Shown here: positions 1 to 10,000 of the stretch, piece after piece
Layout of the letters: each line of letters opens with the position of its first letter
How positions within the stretch are numbered: the first letter of the stretch is position 1
Assembly: GCF_051014685.1 (NCBI RefSeq)
Contig: NW_027479439.1
Coordinates: 1-64,000 of the forward strand
Direction of reading: 5' to 3'
Length of the DNA stretch: 64,000 nucleotides
Source of the DNA: Ptiloglossa arizonensis
Taxonomy: Eukaryota > Arthropoda > Insecta > Hymenoptera > Colletidae
The notes under the pieces: model-generated
What the model saw: the letters and a program-made list of their open reading frames with translations, nothing else
Databases searched by the model: none
What the model was told of the DNA's origin: nothing
Translations under genes and position numbers: made by a program

Positions 1-774
1 TTCGAGCATCAGAATTGTGAAAATTTTGAGTTTCTCACCCGTTTCGTACCTCCAAACTGCCATATCTCGCGAACGGATTGACCAATCCGCAAAATTTCTG
101 TTGCATCTGAAAGTAGAAAGTCGCCCGATTACAACGGTGTGCGTACTTTTCCCCTAGACCGTTCTAGTTATGCTTGTCGAGCATCAGAACTGCGAAAATT
201 TTGAGTTTCTCAAGCGTTTCTTACCTCCAAACTGCCATATCTCGCGAACGGATTGACCAATCCGCAAAATTTCTGTTGCATCTGAAAGTAGAAACTCGCC
301 CGATTACAACGGTATGCCTACTTTTCCCCTAGGCCGTTGTAGTTATTCGTTTCGAGCATGAGAACTGCGAAAATTTTGGGTTTCTCAAACGTTGCTTACC
401 TCCAAACTGCCATATCTCGCGAACGGATTGACCAATCCACAAAATTTCTGTTGCATCTGAAAGTAGAAACTCGCCCGATTACAACGGTATGCGTACTTTT
501 CCCCTAGGCCGTTCTAGTTATTCGTTTCGAGCATCAGAACTGCGAAAATGTTGAGTTTCTCAAGCGTTTCTTACCTACAAACTGCCATATCTCGCGAACG
601 GATTGACCAATCCGCAAAATTTCTGTTGCATCTGAAAGTAGAAAACTCGCCCGATTACAACGGTATGCGTACTTTTCCCCTAGACCGTTCTAATTATGCT
701 TGTCGAGCATCAGAACTGCGAAAATTTTGAGTTTCTCAAGCGTTTCTTACCTCCAAACTGCCATATCTCGCGAA

Positions 775-790
775 CGGATTGACCAATCCG
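775..790. other. 16-bp dyad CGGATTG-AC-CAATCCG (one example)
   Basis: The arms CGGATTG and CAATCCG are perfect reverse complements separated by two bases. The dyad lies at the same position in most monomers of the array, for example 74-89 and 950-965. A TCGCGA palindrome sits one base upstream at 768-773. Class variants change it: GATTGTCC keeps both arms with a TC centre; GATCGACC, GAATGACC and GAGCGACC put mismatches in the left arm; GATTGACAAATCC shortens the arms; CAATCCAC loses the last pair. Short dyads in centromeric satellites are known as candidate cruciform or protein-binding sites. That this one binds anything is inference. Confidence 0.85.
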
Positions 791-823
791 CAAAATTTCT
801 GTTGCATCTGAAAGTAGAAACTC

Positions 824-840
824 GCCCGATTACAACGGTA
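824..840 (-). other. CENP-B-box-like motif (7 of 9 core positions), one example
   Basis: Read on the minus strand, this site is TACCGTTGTAATCGGGC. Against the mammalian CENP-B box pattern NTTCGNNNNANNCGGGN it matches C and G of TTCG, the central A and all of CGGG; the two leading T positions are A and C. It recurs in most monomers. Classes with CTCGCTCGATT, CGCCGGATT or AGCCCCATT lose the CGGG part. A 7/9 match in 175 bp on two strands is not improbable by chance, so this is recorded as a resemblance only. Confidence 0.3.
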
Positions 841-1299
841 TGCGTACTTTTCCCCTAGGCCGTTCTAGTTATTCGTTTCGAGCATCAGAACTGCGAAAAT
901 TTTGAGTTTCTCAAGCGTTTCTTACCTCCAAACTGCCATATCTCGCGAACGGATTGACCAATCCGCAAAATTTCTGTTGCATCTGAAAGTAGAAACTCGC
1001 CCGATTACAACGGTATGCGTACTTTTCCACTAGGCCGTTCTAGTTATTCGTTTCGAGCATCAGAACTGTGAAAATTTTGAGTTTCTCAAGCGTTTCTTAC
1101 ATACAAACTCCCATATCTCGCGAACGGATTGACCAATCCGCAAAATTTCTGTTGCATCTGAAAGTAGAAACTCGCCCGATTACAACGGTATGCGTACTTT
1201 TCCCCTAGGCCGTTCTAGTTATTCGTTTCGAGCATCAGAACTGCGAAAATTTTGAGTTTCTCAAGCGTTTCTTACCTCCAAACTGCCATATCTCGCGAA

Positions 1300-4200
1300 C
1301 GGATTGACCAATCCGCAAAATTTCTGTTGCATCTGAAAGTAGAAACTCGCCCGATTACAACGGTATGCGTACTTTTCCCCTAGACCGTTCTAGTTATGCT
1401 TGTCGAGCATCAGAACTGCGAAAACTTTGAGTTTCTCAAGCGTTTCATACCTCCAAACTGCCATATCTCGCGAACGGATCGACCAATCCGCAAAATTTCT
1501 GTTGCATCTGAAAGTAGAAACTCGCCCGATTACAACGGTATGCGTACCTTTCCCCTAGGCCGTTGTAGTTATTCGTTTCGAGCATGAGAACTGCGAAAAT
1601 TTTGGGTTTCTCAAGCGTTGCTTACATCCAAACTGCCATATCTCGCGAACGGATTGTCCAATCCGCAAAATTTCTGTTGCATCTGAAAGTAGAAACTCGC
1701 CCGATTACAACGGTATGCGTACTTTTCCCCTAGGCCGTTCTAGTTATTCGTTTCGAGCATCAGAACTGCGAAAATTTTGAGTTTCTCAAGCGTTTCTTAC
1801 CTCCAAGCTGCCATATCTCGCGAACGGATTGACCAATCCGCAAAATTGCTGTTGCATCAGAAAGTAGAAACTCGCCCGATTACAACGGTATGCGTACTTT
1901 TCCACTAGGCCGTTCTAGTTATTCGTTTCGAGCATGAGAACTGCGAAAATTTTGGGTTTCTCAAGTGTTTCATACTTCCAAACTGCCATATCTCGCGAAC
2001 GGATTGACCAATCCGCAAAATTTCTGTTGCATCTGAAAGTAGAAACTCGCCCGATTACAACGGTATGCGTACTTTTCCCCTAGGCCGTTCTAGTTATTCG
2101 TTTCGAGCATCAGAACTGCGAAAATTTTGAGTTTCTCAAGCGTTTCTTACCTACAAACTGCCATATCTCCCGAACGGATTGACCAATCCGCAAAATTTCT
2201 GTTGCATCTGAAAGTAAAAACTCGCCCGATTACAACGGTATGCGTACTTTTCCCTAGTCCGTTCTAGTTATTCGTTTCGAGCATCAGAACTGCGAAAATT
2301 TTGAGTTTCTCAAGCGTTTCTTACCTCCAAACTGCCATATCTCGCGAACGGATTGACAAATCCGCAAAATTTCTGTTGCATCTGAAAGTAGAAACTCGCC
2401 CGATTACAACGGTATGCTTACTTTTCCCCTAGACCGTTCTAGTTATTCGTTTCGAGCATCAGAACTGCGAAAATGTCGAGTTTCTCAAGCGTTTCTTACC
2501 TACAAACTGCCATATCTCGCGAACGGATTGACAAATCCGCAAAATTTCTGTTGCATCTGAAAGTAGAAACTCGCCCGATTACAACGGTATGCTTACTTTT
2601 CCCCTAGGCCGTTCTAGTTATTCGTTTCGAGCATCAGAACTGCGAAAATGTCGAGTTTCTCAAGCGTTTCTTACCTACAAACTGCCATATCTCGCGAACG
2701 GATTGACCAATCCGCAAAATTTCTGTTGCATCTGAAAGTAGAAACTCGCTCGATTACAACGGTATGCGTACTTTTCCCCTAGGCCGTTCTGGTTATTCGT
2801 TTCGAGCATCAGAATTGTGAAAATTTTGAGTTTCTCAACCGTTTCGTACCTCCAAACTGCCATATCTCGCGAACGGATTGACCAATCCGCAAAATTTCTG
2901 TTGCATCTGAAAGTAGAAAGTCGCCCGATTACAACGGTGTGCGTACTTTTCCCCTAGACCGTTCTAGTTATGCTTGTCGAGCATCAGAACTGCGAAAATT
3001 TTGAGTTTCTCAAGCGTTTCTTACCTCCAAACTGCCATATCTCGCGAACGGATTGACCAATCCGCAAAATTTCTGTTGCATCTGAAAGTAGAAACTCGCC
3101 CGATTACAACGGTATGCGTACTTTTCCACTAGGCCGTTCTAGTTAATCGTTTCGAGCATCAGAACTGCGAAAATTTTGAGTTTCTCAAGCGTTTCTTACT
3201 TCCAAACTGCCATATCTCGCGAACGGATTGACCAATCCGCAAAATTTCTGATGCATCTGAAAGTAGAAACTCGCCCGATTGCAACGGTATGCGTACTTTT
3301 CCCCTAGGCCGTTCTAGTTAATCGTTTCGAGCATCAGAACTGCGAAAATTTTGAGTTTCTCAAGCGTTTCTTACTTCCAAACTGCCATATCTCGCGAACG
3401 GATTGACCAATCCGCAAAATTTCTGATGCATCTGAAAGTAGAAACTCGCCCGATTGCAACGGTATGCGTACTTTTCCCCTAGGCCGCTCTAGTTATTCGT
3501 TTCGAGCATCAGAACTGCGAAAATTTTGTGTTTCTCAAGTGTTTCATACTTCCAAACTGCCATATCTCGCGAACGGATTGACCAATCCGCAAAATTTCTA
3601 TTGCATCTGAAAGTAGAAACTCGCCCGATTACAAGGGTATGCATACTTTTCCCCTAGGCCGTTCTAGTTATTCGTTTCGAGCATCAGAACTGTGAAAATT
3701 TTGAGTTTCTCAAGCGTTTCTTACATACAAACTCCCATATCTCGCGAACGGATTGACCAATCCGCAAAATTTCTGTTGCATCTGAAAGTAGAAACTCGCC
3801 CGATTACAACGGTATGCGTACTTTTCCCCTAGACCGTTCTAGTTATGCTTGTCGAGCATCAGAACTGCGAAAACTTTGAGTTTCTCAAGCGTTTCATACC
3901 TCCAAACTGCCATATCTCGCGAACGGATCGACCAATCCGCAAAATTTCTGTTGCATCTGAAAGTAGAATCTCGCCCGATTACAACGGTATGCGTACCTTT
4001 CCCCTAGGCCGTTGTAGTTATTCGTTTCGAGCATGAGAACTGCGAAAATTTTGGGTTCCTCAAGCGTTGCTTACATCCAAACTGCCATATCTCGCGAACG
4101 GATTGTCCAATCCGCAAAATTTCTGTTGCATCTGAAAGTAGAAACTCGCCCGATTGCAACGGTATGCGTACTTTTCCCCTAGGCCGTTCTAGTTATTCGT

Positions 4201-5560
4201 TTCGAGCATCAGAACTGTGAAAATTTTGAGTTTCTCAAGCGTTTCTTACATACAAACGCCCATATCTCGCGAACGGATTGACCAATCCGCAAAATTGCTG
4301 TTGCATCTGAAAGTAGAAACTCGCCCGATTACAACGGTATGCGTACTTTTCCCCTAGTCCGTTCTAGTTATTCGTTTCGAGCATGAGAACTGCGAAAATT
4401 TTGGGTTTCTCAAGTGTTTCATACTTCCAAACTGCCATATCTCGCGAACGGATTGACCAATCCGCAAAATTTCTGTTGCATCTGAAAGTAGAAACTCGCC
4501 CGATTACAACGGTATGCGTACTTTTCCCCTAGGCCGTTCTAGTTATTCGTTTCGAGCATCAGAACTGCGAAAATTTTGAGTTTCTCAAGCGTTTCTTACC
4601 TACAAACTGCCATATCTCCCGAACGGATTGACCAATCCGCAAAATTTCTGTTGCATCTGAAAGTAAAAACTCGCCCGATTACAACGGTATGCGTACTTTT
4701 CCCCTAGTCCGTTCTAGTTATTCGTTTCGAGCATCAGAACTGCGAAAATTTTGAGTTTCTCAAGCGTTTCTTACCTCCAAACTGCCATATCTCGCGAACG
4801 GATTGACAAATCCGCAAAATTTCTGTTGCATCTGAAAGTAGAAACTCGCCCGATTACAACGGTATGCTTACTTTTCCCCTAGACCGTTCTAGTTATTCGT
4901 TTCGAGCATCAGAACTGCGAAAATGTCGAGTTTCTCAAGCGTTTCTTACCTACAAACTGCCATATCTCGCGAACGGATTGACAAATCCGCAAAATTTCTG
5001 TTGCATCTGAAAGTAGAAACTCGCCCGATTACAACGGTATGCTTACTTTTCCCCTAGGCCGTTCTAGTTATTCGTTTCGAGCATCAGAACTGCGAAAATG
5101 TCGAGTTTCTCAAGCGTTTCTTACCTACAAACTGCCATATCTCGCGAACGGATTGACCAATCCGCAAAATTTCTGTTGCATCTGAAAGTAGAAACTCGCT
5201 CGATTACAACGGTATGCGTACTTTTCCCCTAGGCCGTTCTGGTTATTCGTTTCGAGCATCAGAATTGTGAAAATTTTGAGTTTCTCAACCGTTTCGTACC
5301 TCCAAACTGCCATATCTCGCGAACGGATTGACCAATCCGCAAAATTTCTGTTGCATCTGAAAGTAGAAAGTCGCCCGATTACAACGGTGTGCGTACTTTT
5401 CCCCTAGACCGTTCTAGTTATGCTTGTCGAGCATCAGAACTGCGAAAATTTTGAGTTTCTCAAGCGTTTCTTACCTCCAAACTGCCATATCTCGCGAACG
5501 GATTGACCAATCCGCAAAATTTCTGTTGCATCTGAAAGTAGAAACTCGCCCGATTACAAC
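1300..5560 (+). repeat. Older 14-monomer (2.45 kb) periodicity inside the 34-mer
   Basis: About 1300-3110 aligns with 3750-5560 at 2,450 bp (14 monomers). The copies differ at more sites than the 34-mer copies do: GAAACTCGCC versus GAATCTCGCC, CCAAGCTGCC versus AAACGCCCATA, and CCACTAGGCC versus CCCCTAGTCC. This marks an earlier duplication that was later carried inside the 34-mer. The same pair recurs at about 7250-9060 and 9700-11510. Confidence 0.7.
3250..3257. other. GATGCATC palindrome specific to one monomer class (example)
   Basis: In monomers of the class that follows a TTAATCG junction, TTCTGTTGCATC is changed to TTCTGATGCATC, creating a perfect 8-bp palindrome. The class also carries GATTGCAACGG, and elsewhere in the array CCAACCTGCC and GCCGCTC. 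It recurs at, for example, about 12,175, 18,125, 38,770 and 61,167. Confidence 0.7.
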
Positions 5561-5600
5561 GGTATGCCTACTTTTCCCCTAGACCGTTCTAATTATGCTT

Positions 5601-7000
5601 GTCGAGCATGAGAACTGCGAAAATTTTGGGTTTCTCAAACGTTGCTTACCTCCAAACTGCCATATCTCGCGAACGGATTGACCAATCCACAAAATTTCTG
5701 TTGCATCTGAAAGTAGAACCTCGCCCGATTACAACGGTATGCGTACTTTTCCCCTAGGCCGTTCTAGTTATTCGTTTCGAGCATCAGAACTGCGAAAATG
5801 TTGAGTTTCTCAAGCGTTTCTTACCTACAAACTGCCATATCTCGCGAACGGATTGACCAATCCGCAAAATTTCTGTTGCATCTGAAAGTAGAAACTCGCC
5901 CGATTACAACGGTATGCGTACTTTTCCCCTAGACCGTTCTAATTATGCTTGTCGAGCATCAGAACTGCGAAAATTTTGAGTTTCTCAAGCGTTTCTTACC
6001 TCCAAACTGCCATATCTCGCGAACGGATTGACCAATCCGCAAAATTTCTGTTGCATCTGAAAGTAGAAACTCGCCCGATTACAACGGTATGCGTACTTTT
6101 CCACTAGGCCGTTCTAGTTAATCGTTTCGAGCATCAGAACTGCGAAAATTTTGAGTTTCTCAAGCGTTTCTTACATCCAAACTGCCATATCTCGCGAACG
6201 GATTGACCAATCCGCAAAATTTCTGATGCATCTGAAAGTAGAAACTCGCCCGATTACAACGGTATGCGTACTTTTCCACTAGGCCGTTGTAGTTATTCGT
6301 TTCGAGCATGAGAACTGCGAAAATTTTGGGTTTCTCAAACGTTGCTTACCTCCAAACTGCCATATCTCGCGAACGGATTGACCAATCCACAAAATTTCTG
6401 TTGCATCTGAAAGTAGAAACTCGCCCGATTACAACGGTATGCGTACTTTTCCCCTAGGCCGTTCTAGTTATTCGTTTCGAGCATCAGAACTGCGAAAATG
6501 TTGAGTTTCTCAAGCGTTTCTTACCTACAAACTGCCATATCTCGCGAACGGATTGACCAATCCGCAAAATTTCTGTTGCATCTGAAAGTAGAAACTCGCC
6601 CGATTACAACGGTATGCGTACTTTTCCCCTAGACCGTTCTAATTATGCTTGTCGAGCATCAGAACTGCGAAAATTTTGAGTTTCTCAAGCGTTTCTTACC
6701 TCCAAACTGCCATATCTCGCGAACGGATTGACCAATCCGCAAAATTTCTGTTGCATCTGAAAGTAGAAACTCGCCCGATTACAACGGTATGCGTACTTTT
6801 CCCCTAGGCCGTTCTAGTTATTCGTTTCGAGCATCAGAACTGCGAAAATTTTGAGTTTCTCAAGCGTTTCTTACCTCCAAACTGCCATATCTCGCGAACG
6901 GATTGACCAATCCGCAAAATTTCTGTTGCATCTGAAAGTAGAAACTCGCCCGATTACAACGGTATGCGTACTTTTCCACTAGGCCGTTCTAGTTATTCGT
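5601..7000 (+). repeat. 4-monomer (700 bp) tandem duplication
   Basis: A four-monomer run starting with a CATGAG/TTGGG/TCAAACGTTGC monomer at about 5601 is repeated at about 6301. Both are followed by an AAATGTTGAG/CTACAAAC monomer and a TAATTATGCTTG junction. It explains why the spacing between the GGTTATTCG marker monomers is 20 monomers here (5251 to 8751) but 16 at the window start (1 to 2801). Confidence 0.65.
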
Positions 7001-10000
7001 TTCGAGCATCAGAACTGTGAAAATTTTGAGTTTCTCAAGCGTTTCTTACATACAAACTCCCATATCTCGCGAACGGATTGACCAATCCGCAAAATTTCTG
7101 TTGCATCTGAAAGTAGAAACTCGCCCGATTACAACGGTATGCGTACTTTTCCCCTAGGCCGTTCTAGTTATTCGTTTCGAGCATCAGAACTGCGAAAATT
7201 TTGAGTTTCTCAAGCGTTTCTTACCTCCAAACTGCCATATCTCGCGAACGGATTGACCAATCCGCAAAATTTCTGTTGCATCTGAAAGTAGAAACTCGCC
7301 CGATTACAACGGTATGCGTACTTTTCCCCTAGACCGTTCTAGTTATGCTTGTCGAGCATCAGAACTGCGAAAACTTTGAGTTTCTCAAGCGTTTCATACC
7401 TCCAAACTGCCATATCTCGCGAACGGATCGACCAATCCGCAAAATTTCTGTTGCATCTGAAAGTAGAAACTCGCCCGATTACAACGGTATGCGTACCTTT
7501 CCCCTAGGCCGTTGTAGTTATTCGTTTCGAGCATGAGAACTGCGAAAATTTTGGGTTTCTCAAGCGTTGCTTACATCCAAACTGCCATATCTCGCGAACG
7601 GATTGTCCAATCCGCAAAATTTCTGTTGCATCTGAAAGTAGAAACTCGCCCGATTACAACGGTATGCGTACTTTTCCCCTAGGCCGTTCTAGTTATTCGT
7701 TTCGAGCATCAGAACTGCGAAAATTTTGAGTTTCTCAAGCGTTTCTTACCTCCAAGCTGCCATATCTCGCGAACGGATTGACCAATCCGCAAAATTGCTG
7801 TTGCATCAGAAAGTAGAAACTCGCCCGATTACAACGGTATGCGTACTTTTCCACTAGGCCGTTCTAGTTATTCGTTTCGAGCATGAGAACTGCGAAAATT
7901 TTGGGTTTCTCAAGTGTTTCATACTTCCAAACTGCCATATCTCGCGAACGGATTGACCAATCCGCAAAATTTCTGTTGCATCTGAAAGTAGAAACTCGCC
8001 CGATTACAACGGTATGCGTACTTTTCCCCTAGGCCGTTCTAGTTATTCGTTTCGAGCATCAGAACTGCGAAAATTTTGAGTTTCTCAAGCGTTTCTTACC
8101 TACAAACTGCCATATCTCCCGAACGGATTGACCAATCCGCAAAATTTCTGTTGCATCTGAAAGTAAAAACTCGCCCGATTACAACGGTATGCGTACTTTT
8201 CCCCTAGTCCGTTCTAGTTATTCGTTTCGAGCATCAGAACTGCGAAAATTTTGAGTTTCTCAAGCGTTTCTTACCTCCAAACTGCCATATCTCGCGAACG
8301 GATTGACAAATCCGCAAAATTTCTGTTGCATCTGAAAGTAGAAACTCGCCCGATTACAACGGTATGCTTACTTTTCCCCTAGACCGTTCTAGTTATTCGT
8401 TTCGAGCATCAGAACTGCGAAAATGTCGAGTTTCTCAAGCGTTTCTTACCTACAAACTGCCATATCTCGCGAACGGATTGACAAATCCGCAAAATTTCTG
8501 TTGCATCTGAAAGTAGAAACTCGCCCGATTACAACGGTATGCTTACTTTTCCCCTAGGCCGTTCTAGTTATTCGTTTCGAGCATCAGAACTGCGAAAATG
8601 TCGAGTTTCTCAAGCGTTTCTTACCTACAAACTGCCATATCTCGCGAACGGATTGACCAATCCGCAAAATTTCTGTTGCATCTGAAAGTAGAAACTCGCT
8701 CGATTACAACGGTATGCGTACTTTTCCCCTAGGCCGTTCTGGTTATTCGTTTCGAGCATCAGAATTGTGAAAATTTTGAGTTTCTCAACCGTTTCGTACC
8801 TCCAAACTGCCATATCTCGCGAACGGATTGACCAATCCGCAAAATTTCTGTTGCATCTGAAAGTAGAAAGTCGCCCGATTACAACGGTGTGCGTACTTTT
8901 CCCCTAGACCGTTCTAGTTATGCTTGTCGAGCATCAGAACTGCGAAAATTTTGAGTTTCTCAAGCGTTTCTTACCTCCAAACTGCCATATCTCGCGAACG
9001 GATTGACCAATCCGCAAAATTTCTGTTGCATCTGAAAGTAGAAACTCGCCCGATTACAACGGTATGCGTACTTTTCCACTAGGCCGTTCTAGTTAATCGT
9101 TTCGAGCATCAGAACTGCGAAAATTTTGAGTTTCTCAAGCGTTTCTTACTTCCAAACTGCCATATCTCGCGAACGGATTGACCAATCCGCAAAATTTCTG
9201 ATGCATCTGAAAGTAGAAACTCGCCCGATTGCAACGGTATGCGTACTTTTCCCCTAGGCCGTTCTAGTTAATCGTTTCGAGCATCAGAACTGCGAAAATT
9301 TTGAGTTTCTCAAGCGTTTCTTACTTCCAAACTGCCATATCTCGCGAACGGATTGACCAATCCGCAAAATTTCTGATGCATCTGAAAGTAGAAACTCGCC
9401 CGATTGCAACGGTATGCGTACTTTTCCCCTAGGCCGCTCTAGTTATTCGTTTCGAGCATCAGAACTGCGAAAATTTTGTGTTTCTCAAGTGTTTCATACT
9501 TCCAAACTGCCATATCTCGCGAACGGATTGACCAATCCGCAAAATTTCTATTGCATCTGAAAGTAGAAACTCGCCCGATTACAAGGGTATGCATACTTTT
9601 CCCCTAGGCCGTTCTAGTTATTCGTTTCGAGCATCAGAACTGTGAAAATTTTGAGTTTCTCAAGCGTTTCTTACATACAAACTCCCATATCTCGCGAACG
9701 GATTGACCAATCCGCAAAATTTCTGTTGCATCTGAAAGTAGAAACTCGCCCGATTACAACGGTATGCGTACTTTTCCCCTAGACCGTTCTAGTTATGCTT
9801 GTCGAGCATCAGAACTGCGAAAACTTTGAGTTTCTCAAGCGTTTCATACCTCCAAACTGCCATATCTCGCGAACGGATCGACCAATCCGCAAAATTTCTG
9901 TTGCATCTGAAAGTAGAATCTCGCCCGATTACAACGGTATGCGTACCTTTCCCCTAGGCCGTTGTAGTTATTCGTTTCGAGCATGAGAACTGCGAAAATT

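Larger units (their letters stand above)
702..876 (+). repeat. Representative 175-bp monomer
   Basis: This copy is close to the majority form and serves as a reference. In order it contains GTCGAGCAT (most copies have TTCGAGCAT), an AAAATTTT palindrome at 721-728, a TCGCGA palindrome at 768-773, the 16-bp dyad at 775-790, GCAAAATTTCTGTTGCATC after it, GTAGAAACTCGCCCGATTAC, ACGGTATGCGTAC, and CCTAGG at 854-859, ending in GTTATTCG. Near-consensus copies carry about 13 CpG dinucleotides. Variable sites used to define classes include CATCAG/CATGAG, CTGCG/CTGTG, TTGAG/TTGGG/TTGTG, the CTTACCTCC segment, GATTGACC and its variants, TTCTGTTG/TTCTGATG, GATTACAA/GATTGCAA, CCCCTAGG/CCACTAGG and TTATTCG/TTAATCG/TTATGCT. 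Confidence 0.95.
326..6275 (+). repeat. 34-monomer HOR, copy 1 (5.95 kb)
   Basis: Sequence from about 326 to 6250 is matched at a shift of 5,950 bp (34 x 175) by 6276-12200. Diagnostic variants repeat at this distance: CCAAGCTGCC near 1805 and 7755, TTGGGTTCCT near 4054 and 10004, AAACGCCCATA near 4256 and 10206, and GTAGAACCTCGCC near 5716 and 11666. The copy has private one-base changes: an extra A near 647 (GAAAACTCGC) and a missing C near 2252 (TTCCCTAGTCC). Only a handful of other differences are visible by eye, so the duplication is young relative to the divergence between adjacent monomers. Confidence 0.85.

Noticed and set aside
548..730. 60-codon forward frame
   Set aside because: It depends on the extra A near 647 shifting the frame inside satellite sequence, so it is not a gene.
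775..790. Rho-independent terminator or transcription-factor CCAAT box
   Set aside because: The dyad is not followed by a T run, and its arms are short. The CCAAT inside the arm fits a loose NF-Y pattern only partly and is explained by the dyad.
1396..1587. Recurrent forward open frame of 63-66 codons (also at 3845, 7345, 9795, 12770, 13820, 15745, 19070, 21695, 24841, 26241, 29389, 30964, 32189, 36039, 39538, 40762, 48461, 52836)
   Set aside because: It appears only where a TTATGCTTG junction supplies ATG and GATCGACC removes a stop. It spans just over one monomer, occurs at multiples of 175 bp, is absent from most monomers, and has no ribosome-binding or splice context. It is a by-product of the repeat.
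2675..2863. Recurrent reverse open frame of 62 codons (also at 5125, 8625, 11075, 60591, 62166)
   Set aside because: It exists only because TAG becomes TGG in the GGTTATTCG monomers and neighbouring stops are lost. It tracks one monomer class and nothing suggests coding selection.
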